DNA of 64,000 bases from RGIG1840 sp964626795 (lineage in GTDB: Bacteria > Bacillota_I > Bacilli_A > RF39 > UBA660), in contig CAZVIQ010000001.1 of NCBI GenBank assembly GCA_964626795.1, positions 3,713-67,712 on the forward strand. The letters are read 5' to 3'. This document shows positions 33,183 to 42,028 of the stretch, piece after piece. The position numbers and the translations under genes are program-made. Under the pieces are notes generated by a model. That model was not told where the DNA came from. It was given only the letters and a program-made list of their open reading frames with translations, and searched no databases. Each line of letters begins with the position of its first letter. The first letter of the stretch is position 1.

Positions 33183-33199
33183 TTCGACAAATTTAGACA
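33183..33199. promoter_or_regulatory. Putative Spo0A boxes upstream of spo0A
   Basis: TTCGACA (33183-33189, extendable to TTCGACAA) and TTAGACA (33193-33199) are spaced ten bases apart, one helical turn. They lie about 60-75 bases upstream of the start site predicted from TATAAT at 33244-33249. The position suits self-activation by Spo0A. Confidence 0.55.
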
Positions 33200-33273
33200 A
33201 AACATTATCATTTCTCCTATGGAAAAATATATAGTAAACATACTATAATTATAATTGAAAGAGAGAGAAATAA

Positions 33274-34038
33274 ATGAAAGTTAAAATGTTGGTAGTAGAT
33301 GACAATAAGCCTATAATTGATCTTATTAAAGAGTATTTTGAAAATTCCTCACAAATTGAAGTAGTAGATTCTGCTTGCGATGGAGAGGAAGCGTTAGAAA
33401 AAATAGAGAAAAGCGTTGATAATATTGATTTAATTCTTTTAGATTTAATAATGCCCAAGAAAGATGGTATATATGTACTTGCAAAACTTAAAGAAAAAGA
33501 TATTAATAAAGATATAATTGTAGTTACTTCCTACAATGAACCAGAAACTATAAGAAGAGTTAGTGAATATGGAGTAAAATATTTTATTTTAAAACCTTTT
33601 GATTTAGCAGATCTTGAAAATAAAATTTTAGATATTGCTAAAAATAAACATAAAAAGAAGTCAGTAATAAATATTTATGAAAACAGTATGCAGGTTTCTA
33701 TAACTAAAGTTCTCCATTCATTAGGCATACCTTCTCATATTAAAGGTTACCAGTATATAAGAGAGGCAATTTATTTGGTTTATGAGAATCCTGGGTTAAT
33801 TGGTGGTATAACAAAAGAGTTATATCCGGCAATAGGTCAAAAGTTTGATACTTCAGTTTCTAGAGTAGAAAGAGCAATTCGACATGCTATAGAAGTTAGC
33901 TGGAATCGTGGTGACTGGGATTTAATGAATGAAATTTTTGGACATAGTGTAGATATTGATAGAGCAAAGCCTACTAATTCAGAATTTATTGTAACTATTG
34001 CCGATAAACTAAGGCTAGATACATTAAAAGTAAGATAA
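33274..34038 (+). CDS. spo0A: Sporulation master response regulator Spo0A
   Basis: This 254-residue protein has an N-terminal receiver domain: the acidic pocket VVDDNK, phospho-acceptor Asp57 in LLLDLIMPKKDG, conserved Thr/Ser in VVTSYNE, and Lys in ILKPFD. The C-terminal Spo0A DNA-binding domain has LHSLGIPSHIKGYQYIREAI, SRVERAIRHAIE and GDWDLMNEIFG, which contact 0A boxes. Length equals that of clostridial and Bacillus orthologues. No phosphorelay kinase or Spo0F/Spo0B lies in the window. Confidence 0.97.
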   Translation: MKVKMLVVDDNKPIIDLIKEYFENSSQIEVVDSACDGEEALEKIEKSVDNIDLILLDLIMPKKDGIYVLAKLKEKDINKDIIVVTSYNEPETIRRVSEYGVKYFILKPFDLADLENKILDIAKNKHKKKSVINIYENSMQVSITKVLHSLGIPSHIKGYQYIREAIYLVYENPGLIGGITKELYPAIGQKFDTSVSRVERAIRHAIEVSWNRGDWDLMNEIFGHSVDIDRAKPTNSEFIVTIADKLRLDTLKVR

Positions 34039-34147
34039 AATTAATATATTAAGGTATATTAGTTTTTATTTTAAGTAGAATTTAGTATAAATAACTAGTA
34101 AAATATAGTCAACTTTGGTATAATTTGGTTATAATTGGAGGCTAAAA

Positions 34148-35923
34148 ATGAGTGCTGAAGTTGTTATTAATACTAATTTAAGTCCTAATGAATTAGAAAA
34201 GTTAAAAAAATATCTGATAGAATCAGATATAAAAAATATAAAATTTGCAGAAAATGTCAGTTTGGAAACTGTCAAAGAAGTAGTGGGTCTTTTAGAAACT
34301 ATAAGTAACGAAAAAGAGGGTTTTATTGTTCCGGAAAAAGAAATAAAGAAAAAACTTTCTGAAAAGGAATTAGAAGATCTTATAGAATGGGCAATGAATA
34401 AAGATTCATTTTTAGTAAATACTTTATTATTAGAAAAAAGTTCAATATTAACTGATGTGGAAAAATATTATGCAGAAAAAGCTGAAATATTAAGAATGGT
34501 AAAAGAATTAGAATTAACTGAATTGGAAGCAGCAGCTTTTATATATGGTTATGTAAAAGATAATTATCAGATCAATAATGAAAAAGAAAATGATTTTTAT
34601 AGTTCAGTAGCTCAAAAGGAAATTACAGATCAAAATGCTAATATTTTATTAAACGACCTTTTGGCAGGAATGAGATTAAACCCCTCTTTAGAAACTTATA
34701 ATGATAAAGCATGTGTTAGTTTAAGTATAGATGGTAATACTTATTTCTTTAACGTTGTTGAAGATATGAATATAAAATTAGTTTCTGAAGAAACTGCTGC
34801 ATTAAACAGAAACTTTGCAATTGGACTAGATGACGATGTAAGACAAAAAATTTTTACAGTTGTTAATAAAAGAATAAAGTATTTAGAATCTTCTGAAGAT
34901 GAGGAAAAAGCAGATAAACTTACAGTAGAAGTACCCTTGCCAAATATAGAAGAGTCGATTAAAGTTATAGGTAAAGAAAATCTAATTGTAAGTGGTAATA
35001 CTTTTTCTATAGATATTAATGAAGTAAGGCGAGGATTAACTGATATAAATAATTCCGAAAAAGATAAAATAAAGCCAGGAATAATAAAATGTAGTACTTT
35101 TTTAGAAAGAGAAGGTATCACAAGTGAAGAGCGATTTGGTGATTTTTTAATAAAATATGGTGCAAATAATGAACTTGTTAGAAAAGTAATAAATGTGAAT
35201 ACTACAAGTTTCTATAGTGATTTAATGTCAAAAATATTAACTGATTTAAAATTCGGATATAAAAATGGAGAAACAGAACTCTATATTCCTACGACTGAGG
35301 AAGATCACAAAGCTATTAAAGTAATTGTAAATCCAGCTGGAACAATTACTATAATAAGAAACTCGTATTCTGAGTATTATGAAAGTGTTATAAGATATGG
35401 AAGTGTAAGTATACAAGATTTTTCACTTGATGAAAATAAAAATGTAATACTTGATGAAAAAGTTAACGAAGTAGAACGCATAAAACCTGAAGATCTTCCT
35501 AAAAGTGTTATACCTCCTGTAGCTTGGGTTACTGCTTCAAGAGAAGTGATAACGATTAGTCCTGTGGGAAATATTCCACTAAAGGAAGAAGTAAGTTTAC
35601 TGGCAGCATTAGATAATGGTATCTTTATCGCAGCTTATGAAACAGAAAAAGACAAAATGGAACAGGCTAGAAGACTTGGCTTTGATGAGATGTATTACCG
35701 TAAATATAGAATTGCAGGAAATAATATAGAAGTAAACGGAAGCACAGAGTATTTATCGAAAGAACCATTTGAAAGAGATAACGAAGGTGGTTTATTAGAA
35801 AATGCAGACATGGTTCTTACAAAGAGAGCCGGTCAAATAAATATATGGTTAATATCAATAATAGTTGGATTTATTATTGGTCTTGGTATAGGAATAGCGT
35901 TTTTAATGTTACATTTTAGCTAA
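34148..35923 (+). CDS. Tail-anchored protein of unknown family, 591 residues
   Basis: No family is recognised. The predicted protein is acidic and largely soluble, with one strong membrane helix at the very C-terminus (about residues 566-588, LISIIVGFIIGLGIGIAFLM), so it is probably tail-anchored with its bulk in the cytoplasm. The N-terminal 180 residues look helical and lysine/glutamate-rich, and the middle contains several beta-type segments (SLSIDGNTYFFNVV, ELYIPTTEED). GGAG lies eight bases before the ATG. It stands alone between spo0A and gpmI. No signal peptide, zinc motif or P-loop is visible. Confidence 0.7.
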   Translation: MSAEVVINTNLSPNELEKLKKYLIESDIKNIKFAENVSLETVKEVVGLLETISNEKEGFIVPEKEIKKKLSEKELEDLIEWAMNKDSFLVNTLLLEKSSILTDVEKYYAEKAEILRMVKELELTELEAAAFIYGYVKDNYQINNEKENDFYSSVAQKEITDQNANILLNDLLAGMRLNPSLETYNDKACVSLSIDGNTYFFNVVEDMNIKLVSEETAALNRNFAIGLDDDVRQKIFTVVNKRIKYLESSEDEEKADKLTVEVPLPNIEESIKVIGKENLIVSGNTFSIDINEVRRGLTDINNSEKDKIKPGIIKCSTFLEREGITSEERFGDFLIKYGANNELVRKVINVNTTSFYSDLMSKILTDLKFGYKNGETELYIPTTEEDHKAIKVIVNPAGTITIIRNSYSEYYESVIRYGSVSIQDFSLDENKNVILDEKVNEVERIKPEDLPKSVIPPVAWVTASREVITISPVGNIPLKEEVSLLAALDNGIFIAAYETEKDKMEQARRLGFDEMYYRKYRIAGNNIEVNGSTEYLSKEPFERDNEGGLLENADMVLTKRAGQINIWLISIIVGFIIGLGIGIAFLMLHFS

Positions 35924-35953
35924 GACTGTGCTAAAATAAATTAATGGTGATTT

Positions 35954-37269
35954 ATGAAAAAAATTATTTTATTAATACTAGATGGACTTGGACTTAGTGA
36001 AAACGAAAATGGAAATGCTGTTAAAGCTGCTAAAACTAAAGTTTTAGATGAGATTATGGCGAAATATCCCTGTGCAGAACTTGAAGCAAGTGGGGAGGAA
36101 GTAGGCCTTCCAAAAGGTCAGATGGGTAACAGTGAAGTCGGACATATGACAATAGGAACTGGAAGAGTTACTTTGCAGCCACTTTCATTAATAAATGAAA
36201 AAATAAAAAATAAAGAATTATTCAGTAATGAATTTTTAAAAGAAAAATTTAAAAAAGTAAGAGAATCAGGAAGTACATTACACATTATGGGCTTACTTTC
36301 AGATGGTGGAGTACATTCGAGTATAAATCATTTTTATGCTATTTTAGCTATGGCTAAAATTGAAGACATTAAAAACGTAAGCTTTCACATTGTGACAGAT
36401 GGAAGAGATGTGCTACCTAAAAGCGCATTAACTACTGTAAAAGAATTTGCTGAAAAGTGTAAAAAACTTGGACTTGGAACAATATCAACTATATCTGGTA
36501 GATATTATGCAATGGATAGAGATAATAGATGGGACAGAGTAAAAAGATATTATGATATTATAACAACGGGATATGGAAATTCTTTTAGAACACCAGAATA
36601 TGCAATAGATATGCATTATCAAAAAGGCGTTACTGATGAATTTATTANNNNNNNNNNNNNNNNNNNNNNNNNNNNNNNNNNNNNNNNNNNNNNNNNNNNN
36701 NNNNNNNNNNNNNNNNNNNNNNNNNNNNNNNNNNNNNNNNNNNNNNNGTTACTCATTTCTTTGATGGTGAAAAAGATCTTGAAAACAAAAATTATTTTAA
36801 GTTTTTAGTTCCATCTCCTACTGTCGCAACATATGACCAAAAGCCTGAAATGAGTGTAGGTGAGGTAACAGAAAATACACTTAAAGCTATTGAAGATGAT
36901 TATGATTTTATTTTAGTGAACTTTGCAAATCCGGATATGGTTGGTCATACTGGGAATTTTAAAGCTACTGTAGATGCTGTTGAAATATGTGATTTTTGTC
37001 TTGGTAAAATCCTTGAAAAAGCTGAAGAACATTTTTATGATTTAGTTGTGACTGCTGATCATGGAAATGCAGAACAAATGATTGATAAAGATGGAAATGT
37101 ATTAACAAGTCATACAACAAATAAAGTTCCATTTATAATATGTAACACAAAGTATAAATTGAAACCTGAAGGGTCATTAAAAGACATTATACCAACTTTA
37201 ATAGATATGTATGAAATAACAAAGCCTGAAGAAATGACAGGCGAAAGCCTTATTGTAAAGGAAGAATAG
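35954..37269 (+). CDS. gpmI: 2,3-bisphosphoglycerate-independent phosphoglycerate mutase (interrupted by an assembly gap)
   Basis: This manganese-dependent enzyme interconverts 3- and 2-phosphoglycerate in glycolysis. In Bacillus its metal dependence makes it pH-sensitive during sporulation. The N-terminal part shows LLILDGLGLSENENGNAV with the metal Asp, and the nucleophile Ser in QMGNSEVGHMTIG. HIVTDGRD and SGRYYAMDRDNRWDR follow. After the N-run come THFFDGEKD, FILVNFANPDMVGHTG and VVTADHGNAEQM. From family spacing about 85 residues are missing, far more than the 100 N can hold. The frame change across the gap is therefore an artefact. Confidence 0.95.
36648..36747. other. Assembly gap (100 N) inside gpmI
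   Basis: A run of exactly 100 N, the conventional placeholder for an unknown distance. Conserved spacing in the enzyme implies roughly 250-270 missing bases. Confidence 0.95.
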
Positions 37270-37280
37270 TTTACGAATAA

Positions 37281-37306
37281 AATATATGCTTTATGCATAT
37301 TTTTTA
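37281..37306 (+). terminator. Terminator of gpmI
   Basis: ATATGC (37284-37289) and GCATAT (37295-37300) form a short stem with extra A-T pairs, followed by six T. Confidence 0.7.
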
Positions 37307-37318
37307 TTGGAGGAAAAT

Positions 37319-37612
37319 ATGGACAAAGATAAAGAGATAAGTGCTGGAATGAATCATACAATACACTTAGTAGAAAGAAAAACTGTAGTAATAACTGGAG
37401 TAAAGAAAATAGAAAACTTTGATAGTAAAGAATTTTTTGTTGAAACTACTCATGGATACATATTAATTAAAGGAGAAGAACTTGAATTAATTAAACTAGA
37501 TACTTTTCAAGGTAACTTAAATATTAAAGGTAAAATCGACAGTCTTACATATTTAGAAGAATCTAACAAGAAAATTAAAGCAGAAAGTGTAATAGCAAAG
37601 CTATTTAAGTAA
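37319..37612 (+). CDS. yabP: Sporulation protein YabP
   Basis: This is a 97-residue protein of the YabP/YqfC family: HTIHLVERKTVVITGVKKIENFDSKE and a TTHGYILIKGEEL strand pair are typical. In B. subtilis YabP is a mother-cell protein needed for normal spore formation together with YabQ. GGAGG precedes the ATG at 37319. Its TAA overlaps the yabQ ATG (TAATG). The yabP-yabQ-divIC order is that of Bacillus. Confidence 0.87.
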   Translation: MDKDKEISAGMNHTIHLVERKTVVITGVKKIENFDSKEFFVETTHGYILIKGEELELIKLDTFQGNLNIKGKIDSLTYLEESNKKIKAESVIAKLFK

Positions 37613-37944
37613 TGATATTAGAAAAACAATTATTATCATTTGTATTTTCATTTTCATATGGAATACTGTTTTCATACTTTTATAATTTAAATTACAACTT
37701 TATTTATAAAACAAAATTTATGTATAAAGTATTAATTAATATACTATTTTCAATAGATATGTTTTTAATATACTTCTTGCTTTTATTAAAAATAAATAGT
37801 GGTATAATTCATATATACTTTCTTCTAACATTTTTTATAAGTTTTTATTTATTTAAAAATAAATTTAAATTTTTAAGAAAATATGTAAAGATATATGTAA
37901 ACAAAAATAAAAAGCATAGAAACTTAAATAAAAAGCATGTATAA
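37612..37944 (+). CDS. yabQ: YabQ-like spore cortex membrane protein
   Basis: A 110-residue protein with three hydrophobic segments (about 8-25, 41-60 and 67-85) and a very basic C-terminal tail (KNKFKFLRKYVKIYVNKNKKHRN). Sequence similarity to YabQ is weak because the family is hydrophobic and variable, but the coupling to yabP and the following divIC make the call likely. YabQ localises to the forespore membrane and is needed for cortex formation in B. subtilis. It is shorter than the Bacillus protein. Confidence 0.75.
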   Translation: MILEKQLLSFVFSFSYGILFSYFYNLNYNFIYKTKFMYKVLINILFSIDMFLIYFLLLLKINSGIIHIYFLLTFFISFYLFKNKFKFLRKYVKIYVNKNKKHRNLNKKHV

Positions 37945-37968
37945 TTAAATATAATCGGAGGCGAGTAT

Positions 37969-38262
37969 ATGAAAAAAGCAAGCATAAAAGATCAAAGACG
38001 TTTATTTGTACTAACATTATTCTTTATTCCTTTGCTTATATTATTCATTAGTAATATGTTTAGTTTCTGGTCAACGATTTATAAAAATATAAAAGTAAAA
38101 AAAGAACTTGAATTAGTATACACATCTAAACTTGAAGAAGAAGAAAGTTTAAAAAGTGAAATAACTAAATTAAAAGATCCTGAATATGTAGCAAAATATG
38201 CAAGAGAAAAATATCTTTATTCTAAAAACGGAGAATTAATAATTAAAATTCCAGAAGAGTAA
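37969..38262 (+). CDS. divIC: Cell-division protein DivIC (FtsB-like)
   Basis: A 97-residue bitopic membrane protein: a basic N-terminus (KKASIKDQRRLFVL), one membrane helix (about 14-30), then an extracytoplasmic coiled coil (KVKKELELVYTSKLEEEESLKSEI). The FtsB/DivIC signature DPEYVAKYAREKYLYSKNGE closes it. It forms the FtsL-DivIC-DivIB subcomplex of the divisome. GGAGG precedes the ATG. Confidence 0.93.
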   Translation: MKKASIKDQRRLFVLTLFFIPLLILFISNMFSFWSTIYKNIKVKKELELVYTSKLEEEESLKSEITKLKDPEYVAKYAREKYLYSKNGELIIKIPEE

Positions 38263-38287
38263 TAAATAGAACTTATGCACAATTTAT

Positions 38288-38314
38288 TTGACGGGGGGGG
38301 GTTAATGTTATAAT
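38288..38314 (+). promoter_or_regulatory. Promoter with a nine-G spacer tract, candidate phase-variable switch
   Basis: TTGACG (38288-38293) and TATAAT (38309-38314) are separated by 15 bases, most of them part of a run of nine G (38293-38301). Runs like this in a promoter spacer change length by slippage and switch transcription in several pathogens; two extra G would give the optimal 17. A 7-bp inverted repeat (AATCACT 38312-38318, AGTGATT 38332-38338) overlaps the -10 box and start site. It points at a decayed secreted-protein gene. Confidence 0.6.
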
Positions 38315-38342
38315 CACTTTATGAAATGTAGAGTGATTTTTT

Positions 38343-38634
38343 ATGAAGAAGTATATAAAAAATTAATGCAATAGGAATATCTATAATAGGAATAATAGTA
38401 GTTTTAACCATAGGACCAACCTATGCATTTTTTACTGCGAATTTAACAGAAGATAACTTTGTAGCGTGGGAAGAAAATTGTAATAATCAAAATACAATAG
38501 GCTGCACAATACTATCTGATAATGAAATAAAAACAAGTGCATGCTTGGGGTGCGCCCCGTAGTTTCTCTAAAATCCAATATTGAAATTACAAATGGAATG
38601 GATAGTAAAGAGATTTTAATTTATAACTATTGAA
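38343..38634 (+). pseudogene. Remnant of a SipW-type signal-peptide protein gene
   Basis: ATG AAG AAG starts a frame that stops after seven codons. One base out of phase (from 38365) it continues with AIGISIIGIIVVLTIGPTYAFFTA, a signal peptide of the SipW-dependent type, and further residues to a TAG at 38560-38562. A third fragment (38572-38634) reads KSNIEITNGMDSKEILIYNY. The signal resembles that of the intact-start gene at 42843. A GC-rich dyad GGGGTGCGCCCC (38547-38558) marks the break. The remainder up to 38709 shows no gene. Confidence 0.7.
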
Positions 38635-38709
38635 TAGAATTAATTTTAAAAAATATACTTATTTATTAAATTTAACATGTTTTTTACAGTGTTTTCACTA
38701 GATTTTCAA

Positions 38710-38738
38710 TTTACAACAAAGACTTTAAATGATATAAT
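38710..38738 (+). promoter_or_regulatory. Promoter of tilS-ftsH
   Basis: TTTACA (38710-38715), 17 bases, TATAAT (38733-38738); expected start near 38745. Confidence 0.8.
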
Positions 38739-38764
38739 TTTTATTGTAAGATTGGTGAATAATA

Positions 38765-40090
38765 ATGGAAGAAGCATATAATTTTATTGTAAAAAAAATA
38801 GGATTAAAATATAAAGATACTGTAGTAATAGGTTGTTCAGGAGGGCCTGATTCAATGGCTTTATTACATCTTTTAAATAGAGTTAAGAAAGAACTTGATT
38901 TGTTTTTAATATGCACCCACGTCAATCATAATGTAAGAATTGAAAGCGAACAGGAAAGAAAAGAACTAGAAGAATATTGCGATAAAGAAAATATATATTT
39001 TGAACATATGAAAATAGTAGGTTATGGAGATGATAATTTTCATAATGAAGCAAGAACTATAAGATATAATTATTTTGATAAAATTATGAAGAAATACGGT
39101 GCTAAGTTTTTAATGACTGCGCATCATGCAGATGATTTAATGGAAACTATATTAATGAGAATTGTAAGGGGTTCAACTCTTAAAGGTTACAGTGGATTTC
39201 AAAAAACAATTAAAAAAAATGAATATACTATTGTAAGACCTCTTATAAATGTTACAAAAGAAGAAATACTAAAATATAATAAAGAAAATAAAATTAAGTA
39301 TGCAGAAGATAAAAGTAATACAAAAGATATTTATACAAGAAATAGATATAGGAAAACAGTGTTACCATTTCTAAAAAATGAAGATCCTAATGTTCACCAA
39401 AAATTTTATAAGTTTAGTGAGACACTTATGGAATATAATAATTATGTAGAAGTACAAATGAATAAAGTAATAAATAAAGTGTTTAAACAGGGAGTACTCG
39501 ATATTGAAAAGTTTTTAGAACTCGAACATTTAATTCAAACTAAAATAATATATCATCTACTTGAAAGTATTTATAATGATGATTTACTTATTATTGGAAG
39601 TGTTCATGTGGATTTGATTTTTGATTTGATTAACTCAAATAAAGTAAATAGTATAGTACATCTTCCAAACAATGTTATTGTAACAAAGTCATATAAAAAT
39701 TTAACTTTTAGTTTCTCTGAATATGAAAACGATATATATGAGGTTGAAATTGAAAACATTGTAAATTTACCTAATGGAATGAATATAGAAAAAGTAGAAG
39801 AATGTGACTGGAATAATAATTATGCAATTAGACTTTCTAGTAAAGAAGTAAAATTACCTTTATATGTGAGGACTAGAAGAAATGGTGATAAGATGGAAGT
39901 TAAAGGAATGCTTGGTAGAAAAAAAGTAAATAATATATTCATTGATGATAAAATATCATTTAAGGAAAGGAATATGTGGCCTATTCTGTGTGATGCATCA
40001 GATACTATACTTTGGGTACCCGGTTTGAAAAAATCTAAATTTGACAAGGAAAAAGATGAAGAGTATGATATAATACTTAGGTATTATTAA
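38765..40090 (+). CDS. tilS: tRNA(Ile)-lysidine synthetase
   Basis: TilS attaches lysine to C34 of tRNA-Ile(CAU), allowing AUA decoding, which matters in an AT-rich genome using many AUA codons. The 441-residue protein has the PP-loop SGGPDS (25-30), THVNHNVR, TAHHADDLMET and the NTKDIYTRNRYRK motif. A C-terminal domain with LPLYVRTRRNGDKM and WVPGLKKSKFDK follows. ftsH comes next after 14 bases; the hprT gene that lies between them in Bacillus is absent. Confidence 0.95.
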   Translation: MEEAYNFIVKKIGLKYKDTVVIGCSGGPDSMALLHLLNRVKKELDLFLICTHVNHNVRIESEQERKELEEYCDKENIYFEHMKIVGYGDDNFHNEARTIRYNYFDKIMKKYGAKFLMTAHHADDLMETILMRIVRGSTLKGYSGFQKTIKKNEYTIVRPLINVTKEEILKYNKENKIKYAEDKSNTKDIYTRNRYRKTVLPFLKNEDPNVHQKFYKFSETLMEYNNYVEVQMNKVINKVFKQGVLDIEKFLELEHLIQTKIIYHLLESIYNDDLLIIGSVHVDLIFDLINSNKVNSIVHLPNNVIVTKSYKNLTFSFSEYENDIYEVEIENIVNLPNGMNIEKVEECDWNNNYAIRLSSKEVKLPLYVRTRRNGDKMEVKGMLGRKKVNNIFIDDKISFKERNMWPILCDASDTILWVPGLKKSKFDKEKDEEYDIILRYY

Positions 40091-40104
40091 AAAGGAGAGA
40101 GAAC

Positions 40105-41979
40105 ATGAATAAAAAAAATAATATAAATTTAAGGATAACGCTGCCTTATATACTACTTATGATTATAATGATATTTACATTATTTTATTGGAACATTTTA
40201 AGTAAAGAAATAAATGAAATAAATTATAGTGAATTTTCTAAATCATTGAATAAAGGAGAAGTAACTGAACTCTATATTACACCAAGAAATAGATCAGGTA
40301 TATATAGTTTAACAGGTAAAATAGAAGGATATAAAGAAAATGAAAGCTTTAGTTTAATAGTTCCTTTATCTGATAATATAGTTACGAATATTCTTGAAAG
40401 AGCAGAAGAATACAATTTAGATGTTGAGACAAAGCCAAATCCAGAAAACAGTTCGTGGGCAAATATTATTAGTTCATATTTACCAATAATATTATTACTT
40501 GTTTCTATGTTTTATATTTTAAATAAAATGGGAGCAGGCGGGAAAGGCACATTTGATTTTGGTAGAAGTAAAGCTAAACTTTCAAGTGATGCTCATAAAA
40601 CAACATTTAAAAATGTTGCTGGTCTTAAAGAAGAAAAAGAAGAAGTTAAAGAACTTATAGATTTTCTTAAAAACCCCAAAAAATTCCAGAAGCTAGGAGC
40701 TAGAATTCCAAAAGGAGTACTTTTGGTGGGGCCTCCTGGAACAGGTAAAACGCTTCTTGCAAGAGCGGTGGCAGGAGAAGCAAAAGTTCCATTTTACTAT
40801 ATAAGTGGATCAGACTTTGTTGAACTGTTTGTTGGTGTTGGTGCATCTAGAGTAAGAGATATGTTTAAACAGGCAAAAGCAACAGCTCCTTGTCTTATAT
40901 TTATAGATGAAATAGACGCGGTTGGAAGACAAAGAGGTACTGGACTAGGTGGAGGACATGATGAGAGAGAACAAACACTAAATCAACTTTTAACTGAAAT
41001 GGATGGCTTTGGAGAAAATGAAGGGATTATAATAATTGCTGCAACAAACAGACCAGACGTTTTAGACCCAGCGCTTTTAAGACCGGGAAGATTTGATAGA
41101 CAAGTTACAGTTAGCCTTCCTGATGTTAGAGAAAGAGAAGATATTCTTAACGTACATGCTAAAAATAAAATATTAGATAGTAAAGTTAAAATAAATAGAA
41201 TAGCACAAAGAACTCCTGGATATTCAGGAGCGGATTTAGAGAATTTACTTAACGAAGCAGCACTTTTAGCAGTTAGAAGAAATAAAGATAATATCGGTAT
41301 GGATGAAATAGATGAGGCAAGTGATAGAGTGCTTATGGGTCCTGCTAAAACTAGTAGAAAAGTAACAGACTTTGAGAAAAAAGTAGTAGCTTATCATGAA
41401 GCAGGTCATGCTGTTAGTGGTATTATTCTTCCGAAAGGAGAAGAAGTACATAAGATTACAATTATTCCTCGTGGAATGGCAGGCGGTTATACACAAATGC
41501 TTCCTAAGGAAGAGAAGACACTTGTTTATACAAAAGACGAACTTACTGAACAGATTGTAACATTACTCTCTGGTAGAGTAAGTGAGGAGTTATTTCTTAA
41601 CGAAATGAGTACTGGAGCTTCAGATGATTTTAGAAGAGCGACAAAAATTGCTAGAAGTATGGTTACAGAATATGGTATGAGTGACTTAGGTCCTGTACAA
41701 TTTGAACATAGAAGTGATAATGTATTTTTAGGAAGGGATTATACTAAATCAAAAGATTTTTCTGAGGAAGTAGCAGTTGAAATTGATAAAGAAATAAGAA
41801 AAATAATAAATGAATGTTACGATAAAGCTAAAGAAATTCTTAGATTAAATAAAAAGTTAGTAGATGTTTTAGCAAATACTTTGATTGAAAAAGAAACTTT
41901 AACTAAAGAAGAAATCGAAGAAATAGTAAAACAGAATACTGAAAAAAAGACAAAAAAAGTAAAGGAAACTGAAAAGTAA
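40105..41979 (+). CDS. ftsH: ATP-dependent zinc metalloprotease FtsH
   Basis: This is a membrane-anchored AAA+ protease for quality control of membrane proteins and regulators. The 624-residue protein has two membrane helices (about 11-30 and 117-137). It has Walker A GPPGTGKT (from residue 209), IFIDEIDAVGR, and the second region of homology (TNRPDVLDPALLRPGRFDRQ). The zinc motif is HEAGH at 431-435. The tail is lysine-rich. AAGGAGAG precedes the ATG, and a terminator overlaps the end. Confidence 0.97.
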   Translation: MNKKNNINLRITLPYILLMIIMIFTLFYWNILSKEINEINYSEFSKSLNKGEVTELYITPRNRSGIYSLTGKIEGYKENESFSLIVPLSDNIVTNILERAEEYNLDVETKPNPENSSWANIISSYLPIILLLVSMFYILNKMGAGGKGTFDFGRSKAKLSSDAHKTTFKNVAGLKEEKEEVKELIDFLKNPKKFQKLGARIPKGVLLVGPPGTGKTLLARAVAGEAKVPFYYISGSDFVELFVGVGASRVRDMFKQAKATAPCLIFIDEIDAVGRQRGTGLGGGHDEREQTLNQLLTEMDGFGENEGIIIIAATNRPDVLDPALLRPGRFDRQVTVSLPDVREREDILNVHAKNKILDSKVKINRIAQRTPGYSGADLENLLNEAALLAVRRNKDNIGMDEIDEASDRVLMGPAKTSRKVTDFEKKVVAYHEAGHAVSGIILPKGEEVHKITIIPRGMAGGYTQMLPKEEKTLVYTKDELTEQIVTLLSGRVSEELFLNEMSTGASDDFRRATKIARSMVTEYGMSDLGPVQFEHRSDNVFLGRDYTKSKDFSEEVAVEIDKEIRKIINECYDKAKEILRLNKKLVDVLANTLIEKETLTKEEIEEIVKQNTEKKTKKVKETEK

Positions 41980-42000
41980 TTTAAACTTTTCGGTTTTTTT
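41966..42000 (+). terminator. Terminator of tilS-ftsH
   Basis: AAACTGAAAAG pairs with CTTTTCGGTTT (one G-T pair) and is followed by a run of T; the ftsH stop lies in the loop side. Confidence 0.85.
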
Positions 42001-42028
42001 GTTATACTGATAAATAGGTGAATAGAAA

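Noticed and set aside
34148..35923. FapA/DUF342 polymer-binding protein
   Set aside because: The segments characteristic of DUF342 are absent; length and acidity alone are not enough.
36648..36850. Broken gpmI pseudogene
   Set aside because: Conserved motifs are intact on both sides and the break is a 100-N placeholder.
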